Assembly (NCBI GenBank): GCA_000697055.1
Contig: JNDT01001794.1
Coordinates: 1 to 64,000 of the forward strand
Direction: 5' to 3'
Origin: Saksenaea vasiformis B4078
Taxonomy: Eukaryota > Mucoromycota > Mucoromycetes > Mucorales > Saksenaeaceae
DNA length: 64,000 nucleotides
Shown: positions 11,070 through 22,690 of the stretch, in pieces
Layout of the letters: every line of letters begins with the position of its first letter
How positions within the stretch are numbered: position 1 is the first letter of the stretch
Made by a program: the position numbers and the translations under genes
Notes under the pieces: model-generated
What the model was told of the DNA's origin: nothing
Databases searched by the model: none
The model's input: only the letters and a program-made list of their open reading frames with translations

Positions 11070-14000
11070 ATGGCCAGTAAAGCAGAGAAACAACTTCAGG
11101 CGCTTGTTGATGAGTACAAAGAAAGTGCAAAAGACGATAGTCCTGCAACGCATTCTCGCGCTGTCATTCCTGCATATCCAACTGCGACTATCAACGTAGA
11201 TTCAGACTACAATGAACGAGAGCATCGCAACCTCTTGTAAGTACGAAAGGCGAGACACCGGAATAACCAACCTACTACACCCAGTGAAAGAGAACCTCGA
11301 AGAATTCGCGAAGACCCCGTCGCTTTCATGCTTAATGTTGGTCTTTATTATCAGGGAACGGTAAATGAGCCCAACGACAGTCTGGCTTGACATTATTGAC
11401 ACGCAGCGAATCTAGGGTTGGCGCGGCTATAAGTCTTACATCGGAACAAGAATTATCTATCCTGAATTCTCCAAGCGTATGAAGGAGACAGTACTGAATA
11501 GCAGACAAGGTTTTTTTTTTTGGAAATGTTAAGGGAAGAATGCGACTTTTGTTACTGACATGCAAATCTGATTTAGTGCAGAAAGTGATTGAAACCTTAG
11601 CCGATCGTCAGGCGGAACGACTGCAGGCGATACAAAAGAAATCAAAGTTATCCGAAACTGAAAAAGCCAAACTTTTGCATAAACAGCGAAAGGTGATGCG
11701 TAAAGAGCTGGAGGCCGTTGCTAAGGCGATTCTGGACAAATCTGTTGCCACAATGGATGACATTCGTATCGTTCGGTAGGACAAAACAAAAAATCGGAAC
11801 AACTTATGTATCACCACTGAAATTCTCACGAGTTTATCGGACGAAATAGGATGTTTGCATTTACGGTGAATAATATTTTGGTCCGATTGTACCATCAAGG
11901 CATTCACATCAAAGAAAGCGAATGGGTGGAGGTAAAACACGGTGTGATTTACGCCTTGCGCATACTGATAAGACGAATTAGTTAAAACGTGTCGCACTTC
12001 ATGCACAACAGCATAAACAATCGCTTCTTATCTTGCCTTCGCACAAGTCACATATAGATTATCTCGTGGTATCGTACATTATGTTTCGGTTAGGTAAAAG
12101 AAAAAAAAAGGAGGGAAAGAATATTCTGATAGTTGCTTATGTACCACACTGCCTTCTACAGGTCTCCAAATTCCGCACATTGTTGCGGGCAACAATCTGG
12201 ATTTACCGGTTGTGGGCAAGGTGTTGCGATCTTGTGGCGCATTTTTCATTCGTAGAGAATGGGGTGATGATGTTCTTTACAAAGCCATCATGGAAGAGTA
12301 CATTGCAACATTACTATCCCAAGGCAGTAAGTTACATGAAAAGCTTGTGTGACTTTGAGATTTTGCTGAGCATGATTTTTCAGTGAACTTTGAATGCTTT
12401 GTCGAGGGTACCCGCTCCAGATTAGGTACGTTTTCCGATCTGATCGTGTTACCGATTAACCTGGAAAGAACAGGAAAATTATTGACACCGAAGCTGGGCA
12501 TCTTAAAAATGGTTTTGGATGCATTTGTCAATGGTCGCTTCTCCGACTGCTATGTTGTCCCGATCTCACTAGGCTATGATAAAATTATTGAAACATCAAG
12601 GTTTGCTAGCATAATGGGGTGACCGATCTAATTCTATCTTTAGTTATGCAAACGAGTTGTTGGGCAATCCAAAGGAAAAAGAAAGTCTATGGTTTGTGTC
12701 ATTTATTCTGGTCCTATGACTTCCATCTCATTCCTATCTGTCTTTTTCAGGGGAATCATCACCAATACTAGATTGTTACAGCTGAAATGGGGACGAGTCG
12801 ATGGCAAGTAGACCGAGGACGAGGAGGATAGCGGCGTTTAATCTCTCTTTTTTTTTTTTCCTTTTAGTCCGCGTTGGTAAACCGTACTCTCTCAGAGGAT
12901 GGTTGGAGGACCAACTGAAGACACGAGGGTTAGTGTTAGGATGGTTGCATAAGTTTGTTCATCTTATCTTATTCCTTTTGTGTTTAGACCCATGGATCTC
13001 TCTGATAATAACCAAAAGTCGATCCTTCTGAAATCATTAGGCTATCGGTAAGCTAGACATTCACGTGAAGATACGTTTTCTGATAATCAACTGTAGCGTC
13101 CTCTCCGACATTGTGAGTAACATAACTAATACCGAAAGGCAGCTACTGATCACACGTGATTAATCTAGAACGCCATCTCCGTCGTTATGCCATCTGCATT
13201 GGTTGGTACCGTTATTCTGACGCTCAGAGGCCGAGGTGTTGGAAGAAGCGAGCTTATTCGACGAGTGGATTGGCTGACAAAGGTCATTACTGCGAAGGGC
13301 GGCCATGTGGCCGAAACCCATGGGATGCCTACGAGTTTGATTGTCGACAGGTTTGACAACAGTACTCTTGCATAGCGCTAATGGGAGCATGTTAGGACAC
13401 TTAAAATTCACAAAGAGCTCATTGGTGAACGCAAAGGCAAAGATATTTTGGAACCCACGTTTTACGGAATCAACCCGTTTGAGCTATCGTACTATCGTAA
13501 CCAAGTGATCCATCTGTTTGTAGAAGAAGGTTTGAGGAGGTGTTTTTTCCCTTGGCGTGTTGTCTCATGTTTGATATAGCAATCGTATGTGCATCTCTGT
13601 ATACAGTTGTTAAATTTGGAGGTGGAAAACAGCTGCAGCGCATGCGTTATGCAGATTTACTGGAAGAGATCTCCTTCCTTTCTGGCCTTCTGAAGCTTGA
13701 CATGATCTACAAACCGGGTGGCGTAGAAAATAATACTCAGCGCACGGTCCAATGGCTTGCGGATAACAACGTCATTGAGATTACGGATGATGGCTGGGTA
13801 GGCCTGTCGGATGTAGAACGAGCATGCGGTCGCGAAAATTATGGTAAGTAGAGAAAAAAAAGGGATATGGAATTTTTTTCTTTTTTGCAGATTTAACCTA
13901 TGCCTTTTAGATTTCCTTTGTTTCTTAATATGGCCATTCGTCGAATCTTATTGGCTGGCGTGTGTTAGTCTCTTCTCGCTTGCGCCCCCCAACGTGAGTG

Positions 14001-14558
14001 TGCAGAAGGAGTCAATCTGGGTTGAACCAAAGTTATTCGCCAATCGAGCACAAGCACTTGGAAAGACATTGTACTATCAGGGAGATCTGGTAAGTTTAAC
14101 TTTCTTTTTGTTATAAAAAAATAAGAGTTACCGATCAATGCGACGCTATTTTAGAGTTATTTGGAAGCTGTCAATAAGGAAACGCTTAATCAAGCATTTA
14201 CCCATTACGAAGAACAACATATCCTTGTTAAGCGGCGTCACCAAACTCCCAAGCCATGGTCCGAGATTTCACTGAATCCGGACTATTTACCTGAACGACA
14301 AAATGGAGTCCTTGTGCCACGAGGTCATTTATGGGAGTTAGTAGAAAGGATTGGCAAATTTAGACGGGAAGGGAAGAACAGAAGAGATAATGCCACGGGT
14401 AAGTAGACTCATGGTTCAGGAGATGATTAGATCTGAACTTTGTCAATTTTTTTTCTTTTGCAGTGAGCACGCGTGTCTTGCGGCTAGCGGAGGCCTTGGG
14501 TGAAAATAACGCCATTCCTTCTGCAAATCAGAAGAAAAGGGAGAAGTCGAGGCTGTGA
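11070..14558 (+). CDS. Glycerol-3-phosphate / dihydroxyacetone-phosphate acyltransferase (PlsB/GNPAT type) with a C-terminal SRL
   Basis: Transfers an acyl group to the sn-1 position of glycerol-3-phosphate or DHAP, the first step of glycerolipid or ether-lipid synthesis. The gene has a dozen or more short exons. Landmarks: start MASKAEKQLQ; block I PSHKSHIDYLV (HxxxxD catalytic motif, ~12033-12065); block II with FFIRREWGDD; block III FVEGTRSR; block IV VVPISLGYD. The overall order matches GPAM/GNPAT/PlsB rather than the membrane Sct1/Gpt2 enzymes of ascomycetes. The last exon ends KSRL-stop, a match to the PTS1 consensus [SAC][KRH][LM], suggesting peroxisomal import and hence a DHAPAT role; that is inference. 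No transmembrane segment is obvious. Some donor choices, for example near 11773, are uncertain. Confidence 0.88.
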
Positions 14559-15709
14559 GGATGAATCGGATATTTATCAACCTCACAGTATTCCCAATTG
14601 TGATTCCCACATTAAAAAATGTGCTTATAATATGCATGATAACATTAGCGTACTCCATTGTGACAAAAGAAAAAGAAGAAATACATTAGCGGAGTAAACT
14701 ACGCATCACCCCCACGTATGATAAGTCATGTATTGCATGCTGCACGCGAAAAAAAAAAAGTTATCTGTTTACTTCCCGCCTACAAAACAGAAAAGGTGCT
14801 TTAATGTGGCAAGTCTCCGAAAGACTTGTCACTGATTTTTAGGAGAAAGCGCGAGCCTTGAAGAGAAAGCATGAAGACCCTGGTCGTAGACTTGTTTCCA
14901 GCTAATAGCTCCTATCTTGTCATGTTATAGAAGAAGAAGAAGAAGAAATTAGATAAAACATTGTATGCTTCAAAATGGGGTATCCCGTGGTCGCCTTGCA
15001 TATGTACAAGCAGAACAGAAAAGTTACAAAAAGCGTGTGAGCCAGAGTTGTATTCTTTTCTGATACGTTTCCGTTCTCCTTCTGATCGAAAAAGAAGGGA
15101 AAAAAAGTACCTTCTTTTTTTTCGGTTCCAAAATAAGGAGCGATGGGCCCTATAGCGAACAATATTTCCTTCCAATAGTGACATTTAAGCGGGGTAGAAA
15201 GGGAAACGTTAACAACATTCGAGTTCTGTTTCTACCGACTCGTGATATTAGCAAAACGCGTTATGTTCTCTTTTTTCTCTTCTACTATAGCGATATTGCT
15301 TCTTATTTTCTTTTTGCGAGTTATCAATAGTGTAGTAAAATAGTGCAATAGCTGGGATACCCTTGTTCTCCTGAAATTACAATCTATCTTTTACTGCCAA
15401 ATGAGCGACATTGCATTTGGCGTTATGTGTAGTAAATTCTTCGACAACTACCTGCTTTTTTCGGGAACCGGAGGTGCAGATGAGTAGTTTCCTTATCGAT
15501 AGATACAAAGTTATCCTTTTTTTTTTTCTTATAGCTTGACTACTGACAAGGCCAGGAAATGATCTGATTCCAAGTCTATTATCCTCTTCTCGGCAAACCT
15601 TGTCCAATTGGCACTTGGCTATTTAAAGCAACAGTCGCCATTTTTTTTGTGTTTTTTTATGTCACAAAAAAAATTGTATGTTCCTCCTTTTCTTTTCTTT
15701 TTTCTTCCA
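14559..15709. other. Intergenic; poly-T-rich promoter region
   Basis: No recognisable gene. The last ~130 bp are strongly T-rich, typical of a fungal leader, and precede the 15710 start. Short open frames here have low-complexity translations and are not supported. Confidence 0.5.
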
Positions 15710-17560
15710 ATGTTGACTTCTAAAAGTTGTGGATATCCAGTTACACCGTTTTCGTACGATGATCCATTAGAAGTTCTGCTGCAGCATTACCTAGGACCTG
15801 TCTCACCTATTTCTCTGGTGGAGGATTCCCCACACTCCACTCCATCCGCTGTAGACATAGCAACCCCACGTTCGACCAATGAAGAGCTGACGGACCTTGT
15901 TCCGCTGGATGTAGTCGATGCAGTGAATAACGAACCCCCCATCCAATTTAACTTCACTCCAGCCATGTTCGAATTCAAATCATTTTCAGATCTTCAAGCA
16001 AAGTTGGGTATCGCAACTGAAAACACCACGGAGAATGCGGCGGAAAACGAAGTGCAAAATGCATCACCCAAGACAACAACCTCGTTACGTTCACCCTACA
16101 ACGGAGTTACAGTGCCTCCTTCAGTAAGATTTGACATCGAGGGTTCCTCTATGCTGGCCAAGCTGATGCATCAAGCCGCTTCTCATTGGTGTTGCATTGG
16201 ATTCAAAGTGGCGCCGCTTTCCCGATACTACGTCGACAACTGGCAAAATGCACCACGCGCAATTGTCTACTGTATCGCCAGTATCAGTTTGGTCACCTTT
16301 GGAGGACCACCGGGAGACCAGATGTTTTCGAGAACCTATGCTGATCAATTCTATAGCGAAGGGCGACGAAAAGTAGACGATGTATTTTTTGATCATGTCG
16401 ACCCGCTTATCATTCAGACTTATTTTTGTCTAAGTTATACGGCGAATCTATTAAGAAGGTACGAAGATCAAAGAACCTGGGGAGGACTTGCAGCGATTGC
16501 ACTTGGCCAAGTTGCACAGGAATGCATATATGGCCATATTATGCTCTATGATCCCATCATCCTGTGTTTGCGCCGGTGGTATTACATCGATACGTGGATG
16601 GCGATTACAACGGGTAAAGACTGCCTGATGGCAGATATGCCCCCTTTGATCGACGAAGCTATGGAGGTTCCTCCAGGGAACACCGATGCGGATACCTATC
16701 GCTCACTTCTTCATTTTGCAACGTTGACGCGATTTATGCGCATGTATATCCGTGCCATCAAACGTGGCGACATGTACGAAATTGAAAAGGACACAGGATT
16801 TGTCCATCCATCACGCTATTATTACGAAGTCACCGACGCGTTGACAAAATGGTATCAACATGTACTTGTGCAAAATAGTGAACATGGTGCCACACATGCA
16901 ACTGCAGGCCCCTCTACCGTTCACTCGGATCTCGACATGAACCTTCACCTGTGTTACAACGCTATGCGACTTGTAGTGATGTACAAGTTTCTGCCCTATT
17001 GTCATCCACCTCCTGATGATATTCTCGTTGACTGTCTCCAGACAAATCTAGAACTCCTTCAATCGCTGCGGCAGTTGAAGGAAATGGGATGTGATCAAAG
17101 CACTTATCATCACATGTTTTATGCGATACATAACGCCGCGAAACTTGTGTATCAACATGGGAAGACCGCCGGGTCATTGATGCAACTTTGTTCCAACGCA
17201 AAAGATCAGTTGCAAATGAACTTACTGCTGCTGCGCGGGACGCAAGCCTATATGAACGACGTCTTCCAGGCACGATCGTATGCAGAAACCATTGAAAACG
17301 AACTTCCGGCGCTAGGGATACCTCTGCCCGACAAGCTTCATAATAGCAATGTACAAATGATTGCGCAGACGTCTTCGGAAGAGGTCACGAGGTCTAATGT
17401 ACCAGGGGTCACGGTCTTCAAGTTGGGCTCTGCGGTCACAACTCGGCCACGGAAAAGCAGAAAGACAGGCCGCTCAAAAAATCACAAACCAGAAGCAACA
17501 CCTAACAACAGCGAAATGCGATACAATTCTACGCATACCATTCATGTGATGTGCAGCTAA
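15710..17560 (+). CDS. Fungal transcription-factor-like protein (middle homology region) without a Zn2Cys6 cluster
   Basis: Single exon, ~616 residues from the ATG at 15710. An in-frame ATG at 15659 is possible, but the codons between encode a poly-Phe/Leu stretch from T-rich leader. No N-terminal CX2CX6C cluster is visible. Residues from ~100 on read like the helical fungal regulatory domain: WCCIGFKVAPLSRYYVDNW, an FSRTYADQFYSEGRR segment resembling the 'F..ar......' region, QTYFCLSYTANLLRR, and ILCLRRWYYIDTWMA. The tail is basic (RPRKSRKTGRSKNHK), possibly an NLS. Family assignment is by overall look; a divergent regulator that binds DNA through a partner is possible. Confidence 0.55.
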   Translation: MLTSKSCGYPVTPFSYDDPLEVLLQHYLGPVSPISLVEDSPHSTPSAVDIATPRSTNEELTDLVPLDVVDAVNNEPPIQFNFTPAMFEFKSFSDLQAKLGIATENTTENAAENEVQNASPKTTTSLRSPYNGVTVPPSVRFDIEGSSMLAKLMHQAASHWCCIGFKVAPLSRYYVDNWQNAPRAIVYCIASISLVTFGGPPGDQMFSRTYADQFYSEGRRKVDDVFFDHVDPLIIQTYFCLSYTANLLRRYEDQRTWGGLAAIALGQVAQECIYGHIMLYDPIILCLRRWYYIDTWMAITTGKDCLMADMPPLIDEAMEVPPGNTDADTYRSLLHFATLTRFMRMYIRAIKRGDMYEIEKDTGFVHPSRYYYEVTDALTKWYQHVLVQNSEHGATHATAGPSTVHSDLDMNLHLCYNAMRLVVMYKFLPYCHPPPDDILVDCLQTNLELLQSLRQLKEMGCDQSTYHHMFYAIHNAAKLVYQHGKTAGSLMQLCSNAKDQLQMNLLLLRGTQAYMNDVFQARSYAETIENELPALGIPLPDKLHNSNVQMIAQTSSEEVTRSNVPGVTVFKLGSAVTTRPRKSRKTGRSKNHKPEATPNNSEMRYNSTHTIHVMCS

Positions 17561-19217
17561 GACTGCGTTCACTTTTTTTATACATGTACAAAGTCAATAA
17601 TACGTAACTTTTTTTTTCATCTCTTAGCAATTTTTGACCGTTGATTGGTCGTTGATTAAGAGTTACATAAAATATCTTTCTTTTTCAGAGACGAGGGGTT
17701 GATGCTACGTGTCATTTTTCTATAATATAGCTTATTCATGTCCTTCTGTTCGTTCTCGTTTCCGATTCGAAGCTTTTTATGATAATGACGCAAAGTTTTT
17801 ATAGTTAGAAAACGAGGGTGCAAAGAAAGAAAGAAATAAAGAAAAAGAAAACAAGCAATAGCGACACCCCTTCCCTGAACCCCTGAACTTCCACATCATT
17901 ACGGGAATCACATCATTATGAAAAAAAAAGAAGAGAGTGGGAATCATGGTACTACGTTGTCCATCAAACATTGAATCTGTGACACATAATTTCTGTCTTT
18001 GCAGTTGTCTTGTGTACAAATACATATCATGTACTTCTTCAGCATTGACAACTCGTTTTCTGCAAAAAGTCTATTTCAGGATTTTAGAGTGACTTGTATC
18101 TAAAGAGAACAAAGACACACATCATTTTAGCATAGAAACATGCGTGTTGATAACAAAAGGAGAATTCATTTGTCTAGATTCTTAAAAAAAGATAGAGAGA
18201 GGGAATGCAGTTTTTAGGCTACTCCCTAAATACACTGGACGAATGAGAATTCTCACCATACCTTTGGATTTGTTGCCATGGCTCACGCACAGACAAAGCA
18301 AGTAGACGTAAGAATAACAACGGAAGAAAAAAAAAGAAAGGAAAAAAGAAGGTCACTTGAATTTTACGGGAACCCTTTTGCATTAAAATACTTCTATTTA
18401 TCTGTTTATTTATTTTGATACGACCAGCGAAAATGCGCAATTGTCTCGAACATCCCATTGTTTTGGAACGTCAGCACGGTAATCAACCAAAACGGTTAGC
18501 TTCAAGCAAAGTTAACGTTTGATGATCGAGTGTATAGCTCAGACATTCTTTTTTTCTCCCTAGGCGATATGCCTAAAGTTATGGACCGGAAGTGAAGTCG
18601 ATCATTCGATCGCATGTTTCATCTCACACGGTTTGACGGGTTTGACGTGTCTTATGCATTCACTCAAAGGAAAAGGAGTCCATTCTCTACATGCGCTCCG
18701 GTAAGAGCAAGAAATCATTAGAGAGAGAAAAGTCCTCCATAATGTAGATCATCTTGGTTCCTAACGCGTGAAACATTCTCCATTTTTCTTTCTTCTGATC
18801 AAAAACCTATTCTCTCCTCGTGATAGAATAAACTCAAGCTTTTTGGATCGTTCATGGATTAGAGAGAGAGAGAGATAGCAGGAACAGTTTAAACTATGAT
18901 TTTTATCTGTATCATGGTTTTTTATTTTATTTTATTTTTTTTGTAAGGTGTAGCACACTGTTTCATTTGATCTTTTGTTCTTTTTAGGAGTACAGAAAAA
19001 AAAACAACATAGTTAACAAAAGAATGGAATGATTATACGATATGGACAAGGAAGGAACAGTATTTATAATGGAATGAAGGGGAAGACTCAGAGGTAGTAA
19101 TAGTGTAAGGAGAGGAAGAGGTAGCTATTTACAAGTAGTGACTGGGAAGGGTGTAACGAGAGGGTTGTGTAATATGAGAAAAAAGAAAAAAGAAAAGAAA
19201 AGTGAATGTGTACAGGG
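17561..19217. other. Intergenic; 3' regions of convergent genes
   Basis: No gene recognised. A/T homopolymers and GA-rich tracts, including an AGAGAGAGAG run near 18860. It lies between two facing stop codons, so it is probably two 3'UTRs plus spacer. Confidence 0.5.
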
Positions 19218-20531
19218 TTAGACAATGCAGCGCAAAGTAACTTTTTCAAGACGACTCCATTTGGTGTCCATGGCGTGAATAAGGTCCTGTTCTTTTCCAA
19301 TCAAGGTAACCGGGGATGAGGAGGATGTTGATGATGCTGATGACGAAGAGGAGCGGGCATCATTGAAGAGTAGGACAAAGTCCTTATCGAGCTCCAGAGC
19401 ACCCATGCTTGGATCCGAGAACTTCTGGGAAATTCTAGATCGAAGCTCTTCGAGGGTGATCGAGCGCGGGACTTGGATGACAATAATGTTGTCAACGTCG
19501 TAGATCACCTTGACCTTGATCTTGCGTAATGTTGGCGACGTTGTGGGACTCGGTGTGACACTCGTGGCGTTTGTACTTTGGCTGAGATAGCTGCTGGTGC
19601 TACTTGTGCTACTGGGACTTGGTAAGGGGTTCTGGAGCGGTAGAGTGATTGTCGAGAGGTTCATCATCATCATAGGGGATGCTTTTGTCGAGTTATAGGA
19701 GAGTGTATGATAGTGGGACTGTTTGGAGGTTGTCCAGGGCATGATTTTACAAGCGGCCTGCGCGCAAAATGAACTGATGGAAGTGGAAGGTGAGGGCGAG
19801 GGAGATGGACGTTCTCGGATAGACGGTAAGCGTTTCCATCGTGGAGAGGGTTCAAAATCCAAGTTGTAGGGTCTCGGGGAGAGTGGGTGAACGGGCATAT
19901 CCTTATCCCGGAAGACCAGGAATGGTTCTACCAAATTGGGCTGTGAGGCAGACTTTTGTATGGTTGGTTGTGGTGAGGCAGGTTGGAGTGTTTCAACGTG
20001 GGAACGTGATCGGGTGAGTCGGGATGGAAGGTGCTTGGTTGCAAAGTTGTCATGATGATGGTCACGCAAGACCTGTTGTTCCGTGTCCGCCTTTTGCAAC
20101 CCAAAAAACTCTTGGGCCGTCAATGACTTTGTGTAGGTGGATGATAACATGAAGAAAGCTTGAATAAACTTGTCAAGCTCTATACGGCGTTGCACGTGAA
20201 TATGCTTATTGGGCAAGATATTGAGTCGACCCTTAATTTTCGGGAGATCGAGTCGCGAACCGGCGCGATGTGCGATATCGTGTAGTCGTTGTGCGAAATG
20301 AACAAAATCGTCGTATCTACGTGCAATCACGTAGGGTTTGCGAACAATGGGCACGCCCATATTGACCTGTTGTGGATAGACTTTGACAATATACCATATC
20401 TTTTGATCCGCGCGTTTTTCAAATGAAATAATAGAGGCTTTTTCGATCAATGGGGCCAATTTAACACCAGGTGTTGAAGTCTTGGTGGAAGATGAACTGG
20501 ATGGTTTGGGATGTAGAAATTGTGGCGACAT
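19218..20531 (-). CDS. PX-domain protein with a C-terminal PB1-like domain
   Basis: Single exon, 437 residues, start at 20531 (MSPQFLHPK). After a Ser/Thr-rich head, residues ~30-150 form a PX domain: VRKPYVIARRYDDFVHFAQRL carries the RRYDDF phosphoinositide-binding motif, followed by LDLPKIKGR, HVQRRIELDKFIQAFF. The middle is Ser/Pro-rich and probably disordered. The C-terminus (from ~340) is PB1-like: RKIKVKVIYDVDNIIVIQV, ITLEELRSRISQKF and an acidic LDKDFVLLFND. PX plus PB1 is the C-terminal arrangement of Bem1/Scd2 and p40phox, but the SH3 domains are missing. A role in membrane-anchored polarity or NADPH-oxidase scaffolding is inference. Confidence 0.75.
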   Translation of the reverse strand: MSPQFLHPKPSSSSSTKTSTPGVKLAPLIEKASIISFEKRADQKIWYIVKVYPQQVNMGVPIVRKPYVIARRYDDFVHFAQRLHDIAHRAGSRLDLPKIKGRLNILPNKHIHVQRRIELDKFIQAFFMLSSTYTKSLTAQEFFGLQKADTEQQVLRDHHHDNFATKHLPSRLTRSRSHVETLQPASPQPTIQKSASQPNLVEPFLVFRDKDMPVHPLSPRPYNLDFEPSPRWKRLPSIRERPSPSPSPSTSISSFCAQAACKIMPWTTSKQSHYHTLSYNSTKASPMMMMNLSTITLPLQNPLPSPSSTSSTSSYLSQSTNATSVTPSPTTSPTLRKIKVKVIYDVDNIIVIQVPRSITLEELRSRISQKFSDPSMGALELDKDFVLLFNDARSSSSSASSTSSSSPVTLIGKEQDLIHAMDTKWSRLEKVTLRCIV

Positions 20532-20639
20532 GGCTGTAATAGAGAAAGAGAAAAGGAAGGGAAAAAACGGAAGAAGTGGCTTTCTTTTATTTCTTTTGGG
20601 GCGCCCAGGAGTTTCTTGTTTTAAGGGGTCGAGACACAT

Positions 20640-20760
20640 ACTTTTTCGCTCTCGCTCTCGCTCTCTCGTACACACATACATAGACTCGTACATACATACA
20701 CGCGAATTGTTATACACACATACACACACACACATAACTTTTTCTATATATATCTATCTC
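20640..20760. repeat. Microsatellite-rich leader upstream of the PX gene
   Basis: Successive (CT)n/(CTCG)n, (ACAT)n and (CA)n tracts, e.g. around 20645-20670 and 20715-20735, just 5' of the PX gene, followed by a TATATATAT stretch. Slippage-prone sequence, probably promoter or leader. Confidence 0.8.
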
Positions 20761-22690
20761 GTTTTACACATGACAAAATGAAAATTAAAACTAAGCGATG
20801 ACAGAGAGATTACATGCTGTAATTCATAACTACTATTCGTTTCACGTACATTCTTTACTAAAGGACTAAAAAAGGACTTAATGCAAGAAAGAATAAGAAA
20901 GAGCAAAGAAAGAAATTAAATCTTCTTTTTCTGGAAGGGGTCGAACGGCACAAAAAAAAACTTTCTTCTTTGACGTGAACTGTTATTTTGTTGTCGATGT
21001 ATGCAAATCGTTTGTTGTTCAATCTAAACACATGTGCATGCGTCATGCAACACCTTTCACTGTAAACACTGTAGATTTAAACTAATTGACAGCAACGAGG
21101 TCTATACGTTCCTATTGTAATAGTCCCTCATTGGCTGATTCTATTGCTGTCTATCTATTTTTGTCCTACACAACTCCATTTACGTGTTGACAGATGTGCA
21201 GGAGCCTGTTTTTCATAGCCCCTGTTCTTCTAGCTGAGTGCAAAAAAAAAAGAAGGCTAACTTTTTCATCTCTCTTCTCACCCCGGAAAAAGGTACAAGA
21301 TGTGATACAAAAAAGAAGTTCAAGTGCAACTACGATAATGAAATCTTACTGTGTGCGTAAAATACTGAAGGTGTTGATCGCCGGTCCTTCCTTCATACTT
21401 GGACAGAGGCAGGGAGATTTCTTGGGATTGCATAAAACCTTGTGACGAACTCCTTACTGTTCGTAAACGCCGTGTATGAAAAGGAAAGCACACAAGAATG
21501 GTAAATCGCATGCTAAGCGCACGCTGGTTTCACTACGCCTCAAACTGATTCAGGGACGAAAGCCTGTAAGCCATGCTTTTTGCACTAAACCTGTTATCTA
21601 GGATGAAAAATTAAACCTAGCAACCAAGTTTACTGAAAAGAAGAATAGAACAATATTATTGTTACTGTTCATTCTTCGCTACTTCCGTTCTCAATTTCTT
21701 TTTAGTGCGAAACCAATTTTCTCCCTATCTGTCAGCATGCTAAACGATCGTTTCCTATCCCAGATCTGGAGATTTACCCAACAAAAAAGATAAAAAAAAT
21801 TTGCCCCTGTGATCACAGGATAACAATTTCCATATTCATTTGGGTTTATCATCGAAATGCATCGTGTCTCTAACGAACATGTTCTATTGCAGTGTCGATG
21901 AACTAAAAGCAAAATTGGGAAGCCATGATCGTTATAGATAGAAAGTTCGTAGCGTATATAACGTTTGGGTTTGATAAAGGTGAAGGTAGTCGGTCGACGG
22001 GTAACAAAGAAGAGGAAGTCTATTCGAGTGCTTGTTGAGTCGGTGTCAAAGGCTTTAATGAATCAATACCGACAATAAAAAGAGGCAACGGAGATCAAGG
22101 AATAGTAAGGAAAACAGCTAATATAAGCAGAAAAATGGAAGAATAATGGAAGAATCAAAGACTAACCGAAGGGTTTGTGCCTATAACACTTGCTTGCAGA
22201 TTACTCGTGAACTGAGATCTACCTTTATTGCAATTCCCTTGAAGGGCATTTATATTAATTTGATGTCACAGTGTTTCAGAGCGTTGTTCGGCAGAAGAAT
22301 CACTTCTATGCGGTCATAGAAAGGCCGGAACCCTTCTATACGCCTGCTGTTGATGTTGTGTCTAAGTCCACACGTGAATGGCGGTCAGAGATGAAGGTCC
22401 TAATGTCAGGACGCAATGCAACAACTACAAGAAATAGTAAGTATATAGGGTCAGTTACGGTGATAATAAAGTCACTGCTGGCAAAGTGGGACATGAGTCA
22501 TTGTGCCTACTTCATCGCCAAGAGTTGCAGTTGCCCCTTCGAGTCATCGTCGTCGGAGCTTGGATAGCTCCTGTTTATTGGAATACACCTTATGCCATAC
22601 TGAACAAACCTTGCGTCCAGAAAGAACTAATGTTGCGATGAAAAGAAAGCAAAGGTACGTACTTGGCATAAGAATTATGGCAGAAACATT
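20761..22690. other. Intergenic; no supported gene
   Basis: About 1.9 kb of AT-rich sequence with short, unrecognisable open frames on both strands. Nothing supported. Confidence 0.45.
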
